This document shows positions 1-8,762 of a stretch of DNA of 32,103 nucleotides, one piece after another. The stretch spans positions 1 through 32,103 of the forward strand of contig JAUNKV010000034.1 of the NCBI GenBank assembly GCA_030532575.1. Reading direction: 5' to 3'. Both the position numbers and the translations under genes were made by a program. Every line of letters begins with the position of its first letter. The first letter of the stretch is position 1. The stretch comes from Propionibacteriaceae bacterium. Its GTDB lineage: Bacteria > Actinomycetota > Actinomycetes > Propionibacteriales > Propionibacteriaceae. Under the pieces are notes generated by a model that saw only the letters and a list, made by a program, of their open reading frames with translations, was not told the origin of the DNA and did no database searches.

Positions 1-1303
<1,303 letters not shown>

Positions 1304-1305
<2 letters not shown>

Positions 1306-1332
1306 TATGCCACTTGAGCAAACCAAGCGCAA
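1304..1332 (-). promoter_or_regulatory. Probable dnaK promoter
   Basis: Reading on the minus strand, TTGCGC (1332-1327) and CATAGT (1309-1304) are separated by 17 bases and lie about 70 bases before the dnaK ATG. The two hexamers fall inside HAIR boxes 2 and 1, which fits repression by occlusion. The -10 match is imperfect. Confidence 0.45.
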
Positions 1333-1333
1333 G
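1313..1333. promoter_or_regulatory. HAIR box 2 (degenerate HspR operator)
   Basis: CTTGAGC-N7-GCGCAAG. The left half is canonical and the right half keeps only CAAG. Its centre is 28 bases from box 1. Confidence 0.5.
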
Positions 1334-1338
1334 GTGAA

Positions 1339-1359
1339 GTTGAGCCTTCAGGGCTCAAC
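1339..1359. promoter_or_regulatory. HAIR box 3 (HspR operator)
   Basis: GTTGAGC-N7-GCTCAAC, a perfect 8-bp-arm inverted repeat matching the HAIR layout. Its centre is 26 bases from box 2. It lies between dnaK and the divergent TM2 gene, so it could act on both. Confidence 0.65.
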
Positions 1360-1392
1360 CCGGGTCGACTCAGGGTTCCCCTGGGCCATTCC

Positions 1393-1421
1393 TTGCCATC
1401 GAAGACAGGAAGGGCAAGACT
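1393..1421 (+). promoter_or_regulatory. Possible leaderless promoter of the TM2 gene
   Basis: TTGCCA at 1393-1398, a 17-base spacer, then AAGACT at 1416-1421, followed by only 6 bases before the ATG at 1428. The -35 is good and the -10 is poor. An alternative is ribosome binding at AGGAAGG (1408-1414), which is rather far from the ATG. Confidence 0.35.
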
Positions 1422-1427
1422 GTCCCC

Positions 1428-1739
1428 ATGACGACTCCCTATCCCCCACAGGGCGGGGTGCCACCCTATGGCCCCGGCCCCAGCCCCAGCCCCTCTGCTC
1501 CCTTCGGTGTTGATCCGCTCTCCGGTCGCCCGTACTCCGACAAGTCCCGCCTGGCCGCTGGGCTGCTGCAGCTGTTCGCCGGTGGTTTCGGCGCAGGCCG
1601 GTTCTACACCGGGCACACCGGAATCGCGATTGCACAGCTGCTGACCTGTGGCGGCCTCGGCATCTGGGCACTGATCGACGCCATCATGATGTTCGCAGGC
1701 AGCGTGGACGACGTGAATGGTCGCCCGCTTCGCCCCTGA
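1428..1739 (+). CDS. TM2-domain membrane protein
   Basis: Small integral membrane protein of 103 residues. Residues 1-35 are a Pro/Gly-rich cytosolic tail, common in actinobacterial TM2 proteins. From residue 40 there is a TM2 domain: one hydrophobic helix ending in GGFGAGRFYTGH, then a second helix beginning IAIAQLLTCGGLGIWALID and continuing through MMF. The GxxGxxRFY turn and the WALID segment are the family's marks. The domain's function is not established; it is often found near chaperone or envelope genes. The 3' end overlaps the next gene by 23 bases in another frame, so the two are probably translated from one message. It is divergent from dnaK across the HAIR boxes. Confidence 0.9.
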   Translation: MTTPYPPQGGVPPYGPGPSPSPSAPFGVDPLSGRPYSDKSRLAAGLLQLFAGGFGAGRFYTGHTGIAIAQLLTCGGLGIWALIDAIMMFAGSVDDVNGRPLRP

Positions 1740-2130
1740 GCAACGGCGCATCCTCTGGCTACTGAGCAGCCTCGGCGTCTGCACCCTCGTGGGGGTCGGC
1801 CACCTGCTGGTCGCCGACCCCCACGACCCACAGGCACCCATGCCGACCTGCCCCACGAAACTGGTCACCAGTTTGGACTGCCCGGCCTGCGGCGGGCTCC
1901 GCATGGCCCACTCACTCCTCCACGGGAACTGGGGACGGGCGCTGCAGGACAATGCCTATCTGATCCTCGCGCTGCCGTGCGCCGCGCTGGCTCTCCTGGC
2001 GTGGGCGCGCCGCCGCTGGCAGGACCCGACCTGGCGCACTCCCGGCTGGGTCACTTGGTCCTTCCTCATCACCGGCGCCCTCTGGGCCGTGCTCCGAAAC
2101 CTTCCCAGCTGGCCGTGGCCGCCAACCTGA
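1717..2130 (+). CDS. DUF2752 membrane protein
   Basis: Protein of 137 residues with three predicted membrane helices at about residues 12-32, 78-97 and 110-126. Between the first two is the DUF2752 signature: CP-K-V-SLDCPACGGLRM followed by HSLLHGNWGRALQDNAY. The paired cysteines in CPACG are typical of the family. Function is unknown. DUF2752 genes commonly sit beside TM2 genes in actinobacteria, as here, where the ATG lies inside the end of the TM2 gene. Before the insertions described below, the stop codon would have been only 5 bases from the stop of the convergent DUF1707 gene. Confidence 0.88.
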   Translation: MVARFAPEQRRILWLLSSLGVCTLVGVGHLLVADPHDPQAPMPTCPTKLVTSLDCPACGGLRMAHSLLHGNWGRALQDNAYLILALPCAALALLAWARRRWQDPTWRTPGWVTWSFLITGALWAVLRNLPSWPWPPT

Positions 2131-2138
2131 GCGGCTTA

Positions 2139-2298
2139 GAGGGTGCGCGGATAGGAGGGGTCGTCGCGAGGATCGTCATGGTGGCCACTTGGCAAGGTAG
2201 TACGACGAAGATCGCACTGGGGGTGCGTTCGAGGAGTTCAACGCAGCCAGGGGGTCACCAGGGCGACCGCAGTAGATTCCGCCTATTCGCGCACCCTC
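2139..2298. mobile_element. 160-bp MITE-like element with terminal inverted repeats
   Basis: The left end GAGGGTGCGCGGATAGG (2139-2155) matches the inverted right end GAGGGTGCGCGAATAGG (2298-2282) at 16 of 17 positions. TTA flanks both sides (2136-2138 and 2299-2301), the TNA-type target duplication expected for IS5-family elements. There is no ORF inside. The termini differ from those of the neighbouring IS, so it is not a deleted copy of that IS. It may be mobilised by another IS5-family transposase. Confidence 0.7.
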
Positions 2299-2310
2299 TT
2301 AGAGGTGGTT

Positions 2311-3161
2311 TCATAACTGGTGGCGTGCTTTGATGAGGAATCGTAGGGCGGTGTATGCCGCGGCGAGGGTGAGGAGGGCGGTGGTGGTCTTCTCGGTGCG
2401 GTCCCAGCGGCGGTCAAGTCGTCGGAAGGTCATGAGCCAGGCAACACTACGTTCGACCACCCATCGGTGAGCACCGAGGCGTTGTGAGCTGTCTTTGCCT
2501 CGACGTGCGATACGGACCTTGATCCCGCGCCGGTGAAGGTACCGGCGGCAACGGGGGTTGTCGTAGCCCTTGTCGGCATGGAGTTTCCTGGGGCGTCGGC
2601 GTGGCCTACCCGGACCGGGGGTCTTGATGGCTGGTGCTGTCTCCAGCAGGGGCTCGAACAGTTTGGAGTCATGGGTGTTCCCAGCCGACAACAGCAGGTT
2701 CAGCGGGATGCCTTGTGAGTCGGTCAACAGGTGGTACTTCGAGCCCTTCTTCCCACGATCTACCGGGCTGCGGCCGACAAGTTCGCCCCCCTTTTTGCCC
2801 GTACCGAGACGGCATCGATGCAGTGACGTTCCCAGCAGATGGCATCGAGTTGGCCAAGCTCATCAAGGATGGTCCGATGGAGACGTTCCCACACGCCTGC
2901 ATCTTGCCAGTGACGTAACCGACGCCAACAGGTGACCCCGGAACCGAATCCCATCTGTGGTTGCAGGTCACGCCACCGGCAGCCGGTCGACAACACGAAC
3001 ATGATGCCCTCCAGCGCGGCACGGTCTGAGGCCCGTGGCCGCCCACCAGGCCCCTTGGGAGTAGGGCGTGGTGGGAGCAAGGGCTCCAGCACAGCCCACA
3101 ACTCATCAGTGATCACCTGCTGTGACGGAGAAGGACTCTGCTTCGACATGTTCTCGATCAT
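2311..3161 (-). CDS. IS5-family DDE transposase, expressed by -1 frameshift
   Basis: Cut-and-paste transposase acting on the termini of this IS. The upstream frame (to 2760) has a helix-turn-helix DUF4096-like region with ITDELWAVLEPLLPP and GCRWRDLQPQMG, then the first catalytic Asp in CIDAVSVRAKRG. The downstream frame (to 2311) carries HADKGYDN with the second Asp and RWVVERSVAWL with the Glu. A -1 shift at AAAAAGGGGGG joins them and restores AKRGGELVGRSPVDRGKKGS, the standard sequence of the family, giving about 283 residues. The ATG at 3161 is used; a GTG at 3173 is also in frame. There is no other interruption, so the element looks active. Confidence 0.9.
2786..2796 (-). other. Programmed -1 frameshift site in the transposase
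   Basis: On the minus strand the run is AAAAAGGGGGG, read as GCA AAA AGG GGG GCG in the zero frame. Slipping back one base at the last GGG continues as GGC GAA CTT GTC into the downstream frame. A run of As and Gs at this place is the usual arrangement in IS427-group elements. Confidence 0.8.
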
Positions 3162-3214
3162 CACAGCCCGCACCAGGAACAGTCAGCAACGACACACAGT
3201 TTAGAAACCACCTC

Positions 3215-4666
3215 TTAGTCCGCGTCGCGGTCGAGCTTGACCTCGGTGCCTCCCATGAGGTTGAAGCCACGGATGATCAGAGTGCCATTGGAACCGTCAC
3301 CACGGGCTCGTTTCTTGATCTCAACCCCAGCCATGATGTTGACTGACTGGTCGATCACCCTGACTCCCTTGGGCACGAACACATCATGACCTCCCCAGAA
3401 TGCTGACAAGGAGATCTCGATGGTGACCCCGGGACCTATGACCCCCTTCACGTAGATCGCGTTTCCACCCATGAAGGCGAAGCTCGTCACCGTGGGGGTG
3501 TGGGCATCGAGATGGATGTCCTTGCCGCTCATGAACGCAATCTCCTGGGCAGCCCGGGCACCAGCGGCGACGAGTGGAGCCGCCGCAGGTTGCACGGCAG
3601 GCGTCACGGCACGCGCGGCTGGCAGGTCAGCGGTGAGCGCAACCAGTTCGTCATCGAACTTCGCGCCCAGACAGGCCTCCTGGCGCTGCGTGAACTCCTC
3701 GTGGTCGAGCTGCCCATCAGCATAGGCCAGGCTCAGCACCTCCAGGACCGCGTCACGCTCGGCGGTTCCGACACGCATCCGAGGCTGCAGGCTGTCATTC
3801 ATACCCACGATTCTAGGACCTGCGGACTGCAGCACTGGAGGGCGGATTCCCTCCACCTGCGACGAATCCGGCAGATGGCGTCGCAACCAGTCGTCCTCCA
3901 GGTCCTTGACCCTCGCGATGGCGAGCGTGACCTCGGCCCGCAACCGGTTGCCCCTGACCGTGGCCCTGCCGCACACCACCACCCCCTGATCGGCACAGGC
4001 TTCCAGAAGTGGCATCAGCTGGGCACTGGAGACGGCGGACAACCTCCCCACGTCCCGTTCGTGGACCCTCACCCCGACGAGGGTTCGGGAGCGCGCCACA
4101 CCGAGGCGGTACAGCTCTGCCACCACATCACACTCGGGCTTCCCAGCCAACAGCTCGGCCAGCCAATCCTGGTGATCCTCCTCCCCGGTCACCTGGAGTG
4201 CAGCACCCCGGGGCAGCACGAGTCGGGGAGGTGGCGGCAGTGGACCAGGCGGGAAGATGCTCCCCGGCTGCGGCATCCCCACCCGGATTCGCGCCCTGAC
4301 CCGCGACCCGCTCCGCAAGCCCCAGAGCCGGGCAGGAACCTCAAGGGCAGCCCCGTGCTTGAGCAGGTCCGTCATCGCGGGCCGGAGCCCGAGCACCCTC
4401 TCATCGACGGCATTGCCGACCCACAGGTCGTCGATGACGACGGCTGGAAAAGGGCTGATATGAGTCGGCACCAGCAGCGCAGGCACGTCCCGGAGCGGCA
4501 CCTGCTGCGCCAATGAACTCCCCCGAGCGGAGAAGATCTCCCGCACGGCCTTGCGGTGACGGTGCACGAAGTCGAGCATGACCTTCTGCGACGGCACGCC
4601 CCACGCCTGGTAGGGCCGCAGCCCGAAGGACAACGGCGGCTGGTGGTGGTCGCCTCGCGAACTCAC
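3215..4666 (-). CDS. DUF1707 protein with LiaF-like C-terminal beta domain and long N-terminal region
   Basis: Protein of 483 residues with three parts. Residues 1-290 are an N-terminal region; inside it 155-250 resembles HIRAN-like domains (VTGEEDHQDWLAELLAGK, then VGVRVHERDVGRLS), an inference from pattern only. Residues 297-350 are DUF1707 (RVGTAERDAVLEVLSLAYAD, then LDHEEF). Residues 375-480 are a glycine-rich beta domain with repeated FMGG / FWGG / IMAG / LMGG turns, like the C-terminal part of LiaF/YvqF proteins that respond to envelope stress. There is no membrane helix. The GTG start at 4666 has a weak GGGTGA site; an internal ATG at residue 289 could give a DUF1707-only form. The stop codon coincides with the IS target duplication. 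Confidence 0.8.
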   Translation of the reverse strand: MSSRGDHHQPPLSFGLRPYQAWGVPSQKVMLDFVHRHRKAVREIFSARGSSLAQQVPLRDVPALLVPTHISPFPAVVIDDLWVGNAVDERVLGLRPAMTDLLKHGAALEVPARLWGLRSGSRVRARIRVGMPQPGSIFPPGPLPPPPRLVLPRGAALQVTGEEDHQDWLAELLAGKPECDVVAELYRLGVARSRTLVGVRVHERDVGRLSAVSSAQLMPLLEACADQGVVVCGRATVRGNRLRAEVTLAIARVKDLEDDWLRRHLPDSSQVEGIRPPVLQSAGPRIVGMNDSLQPRMRVGTAERDAVLEVLSLAYADGQLDHEEFTQRQEACLGAKFDDELVALTADLPAARAVTPAVQPAAAPLVAAGARAAQEIAFMSGKDIHLDAHTPTVTSFAFMGGNAIYVKGVIGPGVTIEISLSAFWGGHDVFVPKGVRVIDQSVNIMAGVEIKKRARGDGSNGTLIIRGFNLMGGTEVKLDRDAD

Positions 4667-4881
4667 CTCGGGTCACCCCGACGACAGCGAGAAGACGATG
4701 TCCACGCCCGACAGTAGAAGGTCAGTCACACCGCCAACCTTCCCAGCACACTGCGTCATCTTCAAACCAGGAGGCACCCAGGGTCGCTGTCTGGTCGACT
4801 CCCACGCACACCCACACCAAGAGCCGCGAAAAAGCCCTCACTGCGGACCCGCTTACACCTTGTCAAGGACTGTTTCCTCTG

Positions 4882-4957
4882 TGGAGCCGCCCACGGGAAT
4901 CGAACCCGTGACCTACGCTTTACGAGAGCGTCGCTCTGCCTACTGAGCTAGGGCGGC
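4882..4957 (-). tRNA. tRNA-Thr (anticodon CGU)
   Basis: A full cloverleaf folds on the minus strand. The acceptor GCCGCCC (4957-4951) pairs with GGGCGGC (4892-4886), the discriminator is U, and CCA is encoded at 4884-4882. The anticodon stem ACGCT/AGCGT encloses loop CTCGTAA, anticodon CGT. The T loop GTTCGATTC is canonical. Confidence 0.96.
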
Positions 4958-4968
4958 AGCAGCCACAC

Positions 4969-4998
4969 ACTATAGCTTCCAGGCCGATTTCCCGTCCA
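4969..4998 (-). promoter_or_regulatory. tRNA-Thr promoter
   Basis: Minus-strand TGGACG (4998-4993), an 18-base spacer and TATAGT (4974-4969) put transcription start a few bases before the mature 5' end at 4957. Confidence 0.6.
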
Positions 4999-5067
4999 CC
5001 TCGCACCCGAGAGCGCCAAGGATTTGAAGTTTTGGAAACTGAACCTTCCATTCGTTGAGGGATGACC

Positions 5068-5073
5068 TATCAT
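5068..5073 (+). promoter_or_regulatory. -10 element of a leaderless start
   Basis: TATCAT followed by 6 bases and then the ATG at 5080. This spacing is typical of actinobacterial leaderless transcripts and favours 5080 over the upstream ATG at 5062. No clear -35 is seen. Confidence 0.5.
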
Positions 5074-5079
5074 TGCTTC

Positions 5080-5853
5080 ATGAGCAGTCCTGATCTTGGT
5101 CCCATCCTGGACGACCTGGCCGCCGGACGCATCGACACCGCGGAGGCCAATCGTCGCATCAACGCCCTCAAGGGCACCTCCACCGCCACCGATGACGGCA
5201 CGACCCGCCCCGGGGGCCTGTCGAAAGTCACCGTGACCGCCGTGGGGCGTCGTGTACGTATCGAGGGCGACCCGAAGGTGACCACCCTCAGCGTCGAAGG
5301 CCCCCACCTGCTGCGCCGCAACGGCGATGTGATGGAGGTCAGCTCCACCGGCGAACTCGGCCCCAACCTGAGCGGTTTCTCCCTCATCCGCCCCCAACGC
5401 ATCCTCGACGACATGGGACTCATCGGCCTGGGCAAGGAACTGCTCATCAAGGTCAACCCGAGGCTCGTCGTCGACGTGGAATCCACCACGGGAGGGCTGC
5501 GCACCTCAGGAGTGCCAAGGCTCGGCCGGGTCCGGGTGACGATGGGCGGCTGTCACCTGAGCGACGTCACCGAGGTCGCAGACCTCCTCAGCCAGGCCGG
5601 CGGAGTCACCGTCGAAGGACCCATCAGTCGCGGCCGCTCCCGGCTGAAGATCGAGTCCGGTTCCCTCACCCTGGCCCTGACCCCCGGCGCCAACGTCGTG
5701 GTCCACGCCGAGTCCAAGTTCGGGCACGTACGCTGGCCTGAGGACAACACCGGGGTCGACGAGGTGGTCTTCGGCAACGGCTCAGCCCGATGCGACATCA
5801 ACGTCATGATGGGGCTGGCCACCATCAAGGACATCACCAAAGAGGAGAACTGA
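5080..5853 (+). CDS. DUF4097-like beta-strand protein
   Basis: Predicted 257-residue soluble protein with no signal peptide or membrane helix. Residues 4-25 form a short helical segment (GRIDTAEANRRINAL) like SHOCT/DUF1707 N-termini. The remainder is alternating short beta strands with glycine turns (VTVTAVGRRVRIEG, VTVEGPISRGRSRLKIESG, VVVHAESKFGHVRW), resembling DUF4097 adhesin-like repeats; that family assignment is tentative. The start at 5080 is chosen because a -10 hexamer lies 6 bases upstream; the ATG at 5062 would add six residues and has GAGG only one base away. The stop is one base before the DUF2089 gene, so the two are co-translated. Pairing of such a protein with DUF2089 suggests a small envelope-response module. 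Confidence 0.75.
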   Translation: MSSPDLGPILDDLAAGRIDTAEANRRINALKGTSTATDDGTTRPGGLSKVTVTAVGRRVRIEGDPKVTTLSVEGPHLLRRNGDVMEVSSTGELGPNLSGFSLIRPQRILDDMGLIGLGKELLIKVNPRLVVDVESTTGGLRTSGVPRLGRVRVTMGGCHLSDVTEVADLLSQAGGVTVEGPISRGRSRLKIESGSLTLALTPGANVVVHAESKFGHVRWPEDNTGVDEVVFGNGSARCDINVMMGLATIKDITKEEN

Positions 5854-5854
5854 C

Positions 5855-6280
5855 ATGGACGAGCCCTTGTACCAGGCCCCGGCCGACTGCCCGGTCTGCG
5901 ATGCCCAGCTCATCACCACCCGCAAGGGATGCCGACGCTGTGGCTCCGAGCTGGCCGGGGAATTCGCCTCCTCGGCCTACGACCGCCTGGACGCCACCGA
6001 GCACGAACTGCTGCGGGTCTTCCTCGGCTCGCGGGGCAACCTGCGGGAGGTGGAGAAGCACCTGGGAGTCTCCTACCCGACGGCGCGCGCCCGCTTTGAC
6101 GCGGTGCTGGCCAAGCTCGGGATGCTGCCGGAGAGCTCCCCAGCCACACCGGAGCCGGAGCCCCTCCAGGCAGAAAGCGCCCCTGACCCCACAACCGCCC
6201 AGGAGCAGATCCTGGCGCGCGTTGCCTCGGGCGAGATCAGCACAGAGGTTGCGGCAGAACTCATCGTCAACCTGGGGTAG
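5855..6280 (+). CDS. DUF2089 zinc-ribbon/HTH regulator
   Basis: Protein of 141 residues. An N-terminal zinc ribbon has Cys12-x2-Cys15 and Cys26-x2-Cys29. Residues 45-90 are the DUF2089 core, with LLRVFLGSRGNLREVEKHLG followed by SYPTARARFDAVL, a helix-turn-helix resembling DNA-binding domains. A Pro/Glu linker (91-115) leads to a short helical tail (EQILARVASGEISTEVAAEL) like the N-terminal helix of the preceding protein. DUF2089 members are thought to be transcription regulators, but targets are unknown. AGAGGAG at 5841-5847 gives a good ribosome site. It is co-transcribed with the gene before it, and probably with the kinase 28 bases downstream. Confidence 0.9.
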   Translation: MDEPLYQAPADCPVCDAQLITTRKGCRRCGSELAGEFASSAYDRLDATEHELLRVFLGSRGNLREVEKHLGVSYPTARARFDAVLAKLGMLPESSPATPEPEPLQAESAPDPTTAQEQILARVASGEISTEVAAELIVNLG

Positions 6281-6308
6281 TTTGCCACGGCCCCCCGGAT
6301 GAACCACC

Positions 6309-7811
6309 ATGGTTGCCATGTCGATGCCCCCTGTGAACGTGCCGCAGATCCCCGGGGTGCGGTTGACAGGGGTTCTCGGACATGGCGGTTTCGCCGTCGT
6401 CTACGCCGGGGAGCAGCTCTCCCTGCAGCGCCCCGTCGCCGTGAAGGTGGACTCCCGCCCCCTCCACGAGGAACGCAACCGCCGCCGCTTCCTGCGCGAG
6501 ATGCGTGCCGCCAGCCAGATCAGCAGCCACCCACACGTCGTGACCCTCATCGACACCGGGGTCCTGCCCGACGGCCGCCCCTATCTGGTGATGGAACGAT
6601 GTGACGGCGGAAGCCTGTCCGACGTCGTGGCACGCGGCCCGCTGCCCGCCGCCGACGCGGTGCGGCTGATCCAGTCCACCGCCTCTGCCCTGGGTGCCGC
6701 CCACAGCGCCGGGGTGCTGCACCGTGACATCAAACCGGGCAACATCCTGCTGGACACCTACGGCACGCCCCGGCTCAGTGACTTCGGGATCGCCGCGATC
6801 CAGCAGGCCGAGGCCGCCCCGACCGTGACCCTGGAAGCTCTCACCCCCGCCTACGCTCCCCCGGAGGCTTTCAACCAGGTGGAGCCGACGGCTGCCGGGG
6901 ACGTCTGGTCCTTGGGGGCAGTGCTGTTCGCTCTGCTGACCGGCCGCGGCCCCCGCTCCACGTGGGATGGAAAGGCCCAGAACCTGACCCAGATCTTCCA
7001 GGAACTCAACCTGCCCGTCACCACCAACGACCCCCGCATCCCGGGAGTGCTCCGCCCTCTGCTGGATCGTGCCATGCACCTGGACCCGACGCAGCGGTTC
7101 CATGACGGACACGAACTGGCCCGGGCCCTCGGCAGCATCCTGCCCAGACTGGACGCCCACCCCGGGGACCCGGAGGCCACCTCCTACCGCCCACCCCAGT
7201 TCTCGGAACAGCCGACGATCCACGCCGCAGCCCCGGTACCTGCCCATGCCACACCGGCCACCGCGACCCTGCCTGCGGTCCGGAAACGGCGCACCACCAC
7301 CATAGTCGTGGGTCTGGTTGCGGCGACGGTGCTGGTGGGCGCTGCCATCTGGGGCACCATCACCCTGGTGGGTGGCCCAGCCCTGACGCTGCCACCGCGG
7401 CAGAGCCCGCAGCCCACCACCCACAACACCCGGACCCCGAGTGACCCGAACTTCGCCCGTGCCCTCGACGCCAACGCAGTCCCCACCAGTTCCGACATGC
7501 CGTGGCCGGTGGGGAGCTGCCTGGTGGGCCGGGTGGACAGCGCAGGAGGTCACAGCGCCGCCGAGGTGGACTGCGCCGACGCGAACTGGCGGGTCTTCGC
7601 AGGAGGCACCATCGACTCCACGGTGAAGGCCCGCAACAGCACGGAGGCCCTGGGCAGGGACCCACAGGTTGCCGAGGCCTGCACGGATGACAACGCGAAA
7701 CGCGCAGGTCTGGATGTCTCAGGCCCCCACACACTGCGCGCCCTGGGCTCCTCCCAGAAGGACTGGGAAGCAGGGAAGCGGGGCTTCTCCTGCGTCTTCG
7801 CCACGAACTGA
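6309..7811 (+). CDS. Membrane Ser/Thr protein kinase (PknB-like, Hanks type)
   Basis: Phosphorylates Ser/Thr of cytosolic targets in response to an outside signal. The kinase domain covers about residues 15-280: Gly-rich loop GHGGFAVVYAGE (24-35), ATP lysine K46 in VAVKVD, catalytic HRDIKPGN (138-145), DFG (158-160) and YAPPE (182-186). All key residues are present, so it should be active. A Pro/Ala linker follows, then one membrane helix (331-353) and an outside domain of about 140 residues with four cysteines (404, 422, 458, 495) that could form two disulfides. No PASTA repeats are seen. ATGs at 6309, 6318 and 6324 are all possible starts and none has a strong ribosome site. The hairpin at 7820 ends the unit. 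Confidence 0.95.
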   Translation: MVAMSMPPVNVPQIPGVRLTGVLGHGGFAVVYAGEQLSLQRPVAVKVDSRPLHEERNRRRFLREMRAASQISSHPHVVTLIDTGVLPDGRPYLVMERCDGGSLSDVVARGPLPAADAVRLIQSTASALGAAHSAGVLHRDIKPGNILLDTYGTPRLSDFGIAAIQQAEAAPTVTLEALTPAYAPPEAFNQVEPTAAGDVWSLGAVLFALLTGRGPRSTWDGKAQNLTQIFQELNLPVTTNDPRIPGVLRPLLDRAMHLDPTQRFHDGHELARALGSILPRLDAHPGDPEATSYRPPQFSEQPTIHAAAPVPAHATPATATLPAVRKRRTTTIVVGLVAATVLVGAAIWGTITLVGGPALTLPPRQSPQPTTHNTRTPSDPNFARALDANAVPTSSDMPWPVGSCLVGRVDSAGGHSAAEVDCADANWRVFAGGTIDSTVKARNSTEALGRDPQVAEACTDDNAKRAGLDVSGPHTLRALGSSQKDWEAGKRGFSCVFATN

Positions 7812-7819
7812 CCAGTCCG

Positions 7820-7845
7820 CCGGGCAGCACGGTTCTGCTGCCCGG
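7820..7845 (+). terminator. Hairpin terminator after the kinase gene
   Basis: CCGGGCAGCA and TGCTGCCCGG form a perfect 10-bp stem with a 6-base loop, 9 bases after the kinase stop. There is no T run, as is common in actinobacteria. Confidence 0.6.
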
Positions 7846-7918
7846 AACACCGAACCCTGCCGACAGGACTAAAGTAGCCCCCCGGACATGGGGGCAATTT
7901 GGTTGAGGAGGAAACACA

Positions 7919-8743
7919 ATGGGATGGTTCGAGGCCATCGTGCTGGGCATCGTGCAGGGTTTGACGGAATTCCTACCCATCTCGTCGAGTGCCCACGTCT
8001 CCATCGTCGGACAGCTGCTGTTCGACGGGCGTGACCCCGGGGCCGCCTTCACGGCGGTCACCCAGCTGGGCACCGAGACCGCCGTGCTGGTCTACTTCTG
8101 GCGCGACATCGTACGCATCATCAAGCACTGGTGCGGCTCCCTCGTCGGCAAGGTCGACCGCAACGACCCCGATGCCCGCATGGGCTGGCTGGTGATCATC
8201 GGCTCGATCCCCATCGTCGTGCTCGGACTGATCTTCCAGGACGCCATCGACACCTACCTGCGCAACCTGTGGCTCACCGTGTTCATGCTGGTGGCCATCG
8301 GCGGGGTGCTGCTCGTGGCTGACAAGATGGCCGAGCGCAACCGTCGCGGTCTGAAGAACCTGACCTGGGGGCACGGGCTGTGGTTCGGCCTGGCCCAGGC
8401 CTGCGCCCTCATCCCGGGCGTCTCCCGCTCCGGCATGACCATTTCCGGCGGCCTGTTCATGGGCTACACCCGCGAGGCCGCCGCCCGCTACTCCTTCCTG
8501 CTGGCCATCCCGGCCGTGTTCGGCTCCGGACTGTACAAGCTGAAGGACATCGGGGAGGGCAACACCGCCTGGGGGCCGACGATCCTCGCCACCGTCCTGG
8601 CCTTCGCCATCGGTTACGCGGTGATCGCGTGGCTGCTGAAGTTCATCTCCAACCACACGTTCAAGGGATTCGTCTACTACCGTTGGGGACTGGCCGCGGT
8701 GGTTTCCATCCTGCTGCTGACGGGTGTCCTGCAGGCAGGCTGA
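7919..8743 (+). CDS. uppP: Undecaprenyl-diphosphatase UppP (BacA)
   Basis: Integral membrane phosphatase that turns undecaprenyl diphosphate into the monophosphate, recycling the lipid carrier for peptidoglycan and other cell-wall polymers; overproduction gives bacitracin resistance. At 274 residues it has the usual length and about eight hydrophobic segments. Both family motifs are present: [13 protein letters not shown] near residues 14-26, with the catalytic Glu, and [14 protein letters not shown] near 164-177, with the essential Ser-Arg. GAGGAGG lies 7 bases before the ATG. Only 19 bases separate it from the aldo/keto reductase gene, so the two probably share a transcript. The lipid substrate connects it to the polyprenyl synthase at 25108. 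Confidence 0.97.
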   Translation: MGWFEAIVLGIVQGLTEFLPISSSAHVSIVGQLLFDGRDPGAAFTAVTQLGTETAVLVYFWRDIVRIIKHWCGSLVGKVDRNDPDARMGWLVIIGSIPIVVLGLIFQDAIDTYLRNLWLTVFMLVAIGGVLLVADKMAERNRRGLKNLTWGHGLWFGLAQACALIPGVSRSGMTISGGLFMGYTREAAARYSFLLAIPAVFGSGLYKLKDIGEGNTAWGPTILATVLAFAIGYAVIAWLLKFISNHTFKGFVYYRWGLAAVVSILLLTGVLQAG

Positions 8744-8762
8744 TTTCTTCACAGGGGGGTTC

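Larger units (their letters stand above)
2302..3214 (-). mobile_element. IS5-family insertion sequence (IS427-like), 913 bp
   Basis: Left terminus GAGGTGGTTTCATAACTG (2302-2319) and inverted right terminus GAGGTGGTTTCTAAACTG (3214-3197) agree at 16 of 18 positions. TTA occurs at 2299-2301 and 3215-3217 as the target duplication. The right-hand TTA is the TAA stop codon of the DUF1707 gene, so that gene keeps its reading frame and stop. The left TTA is shared with the MITE-like element. Inside is one transposase split over two frames. Confidence 0.92.

Noticed and set aside
2139-2298. Internally deleted copy of the adjacent IS
   Set aside because: Its termini (GAGGGTGCGCG) differ from the IS termini (GAGGTGGTTTC) after the first few bases, and the inside shows no transposase similarity.
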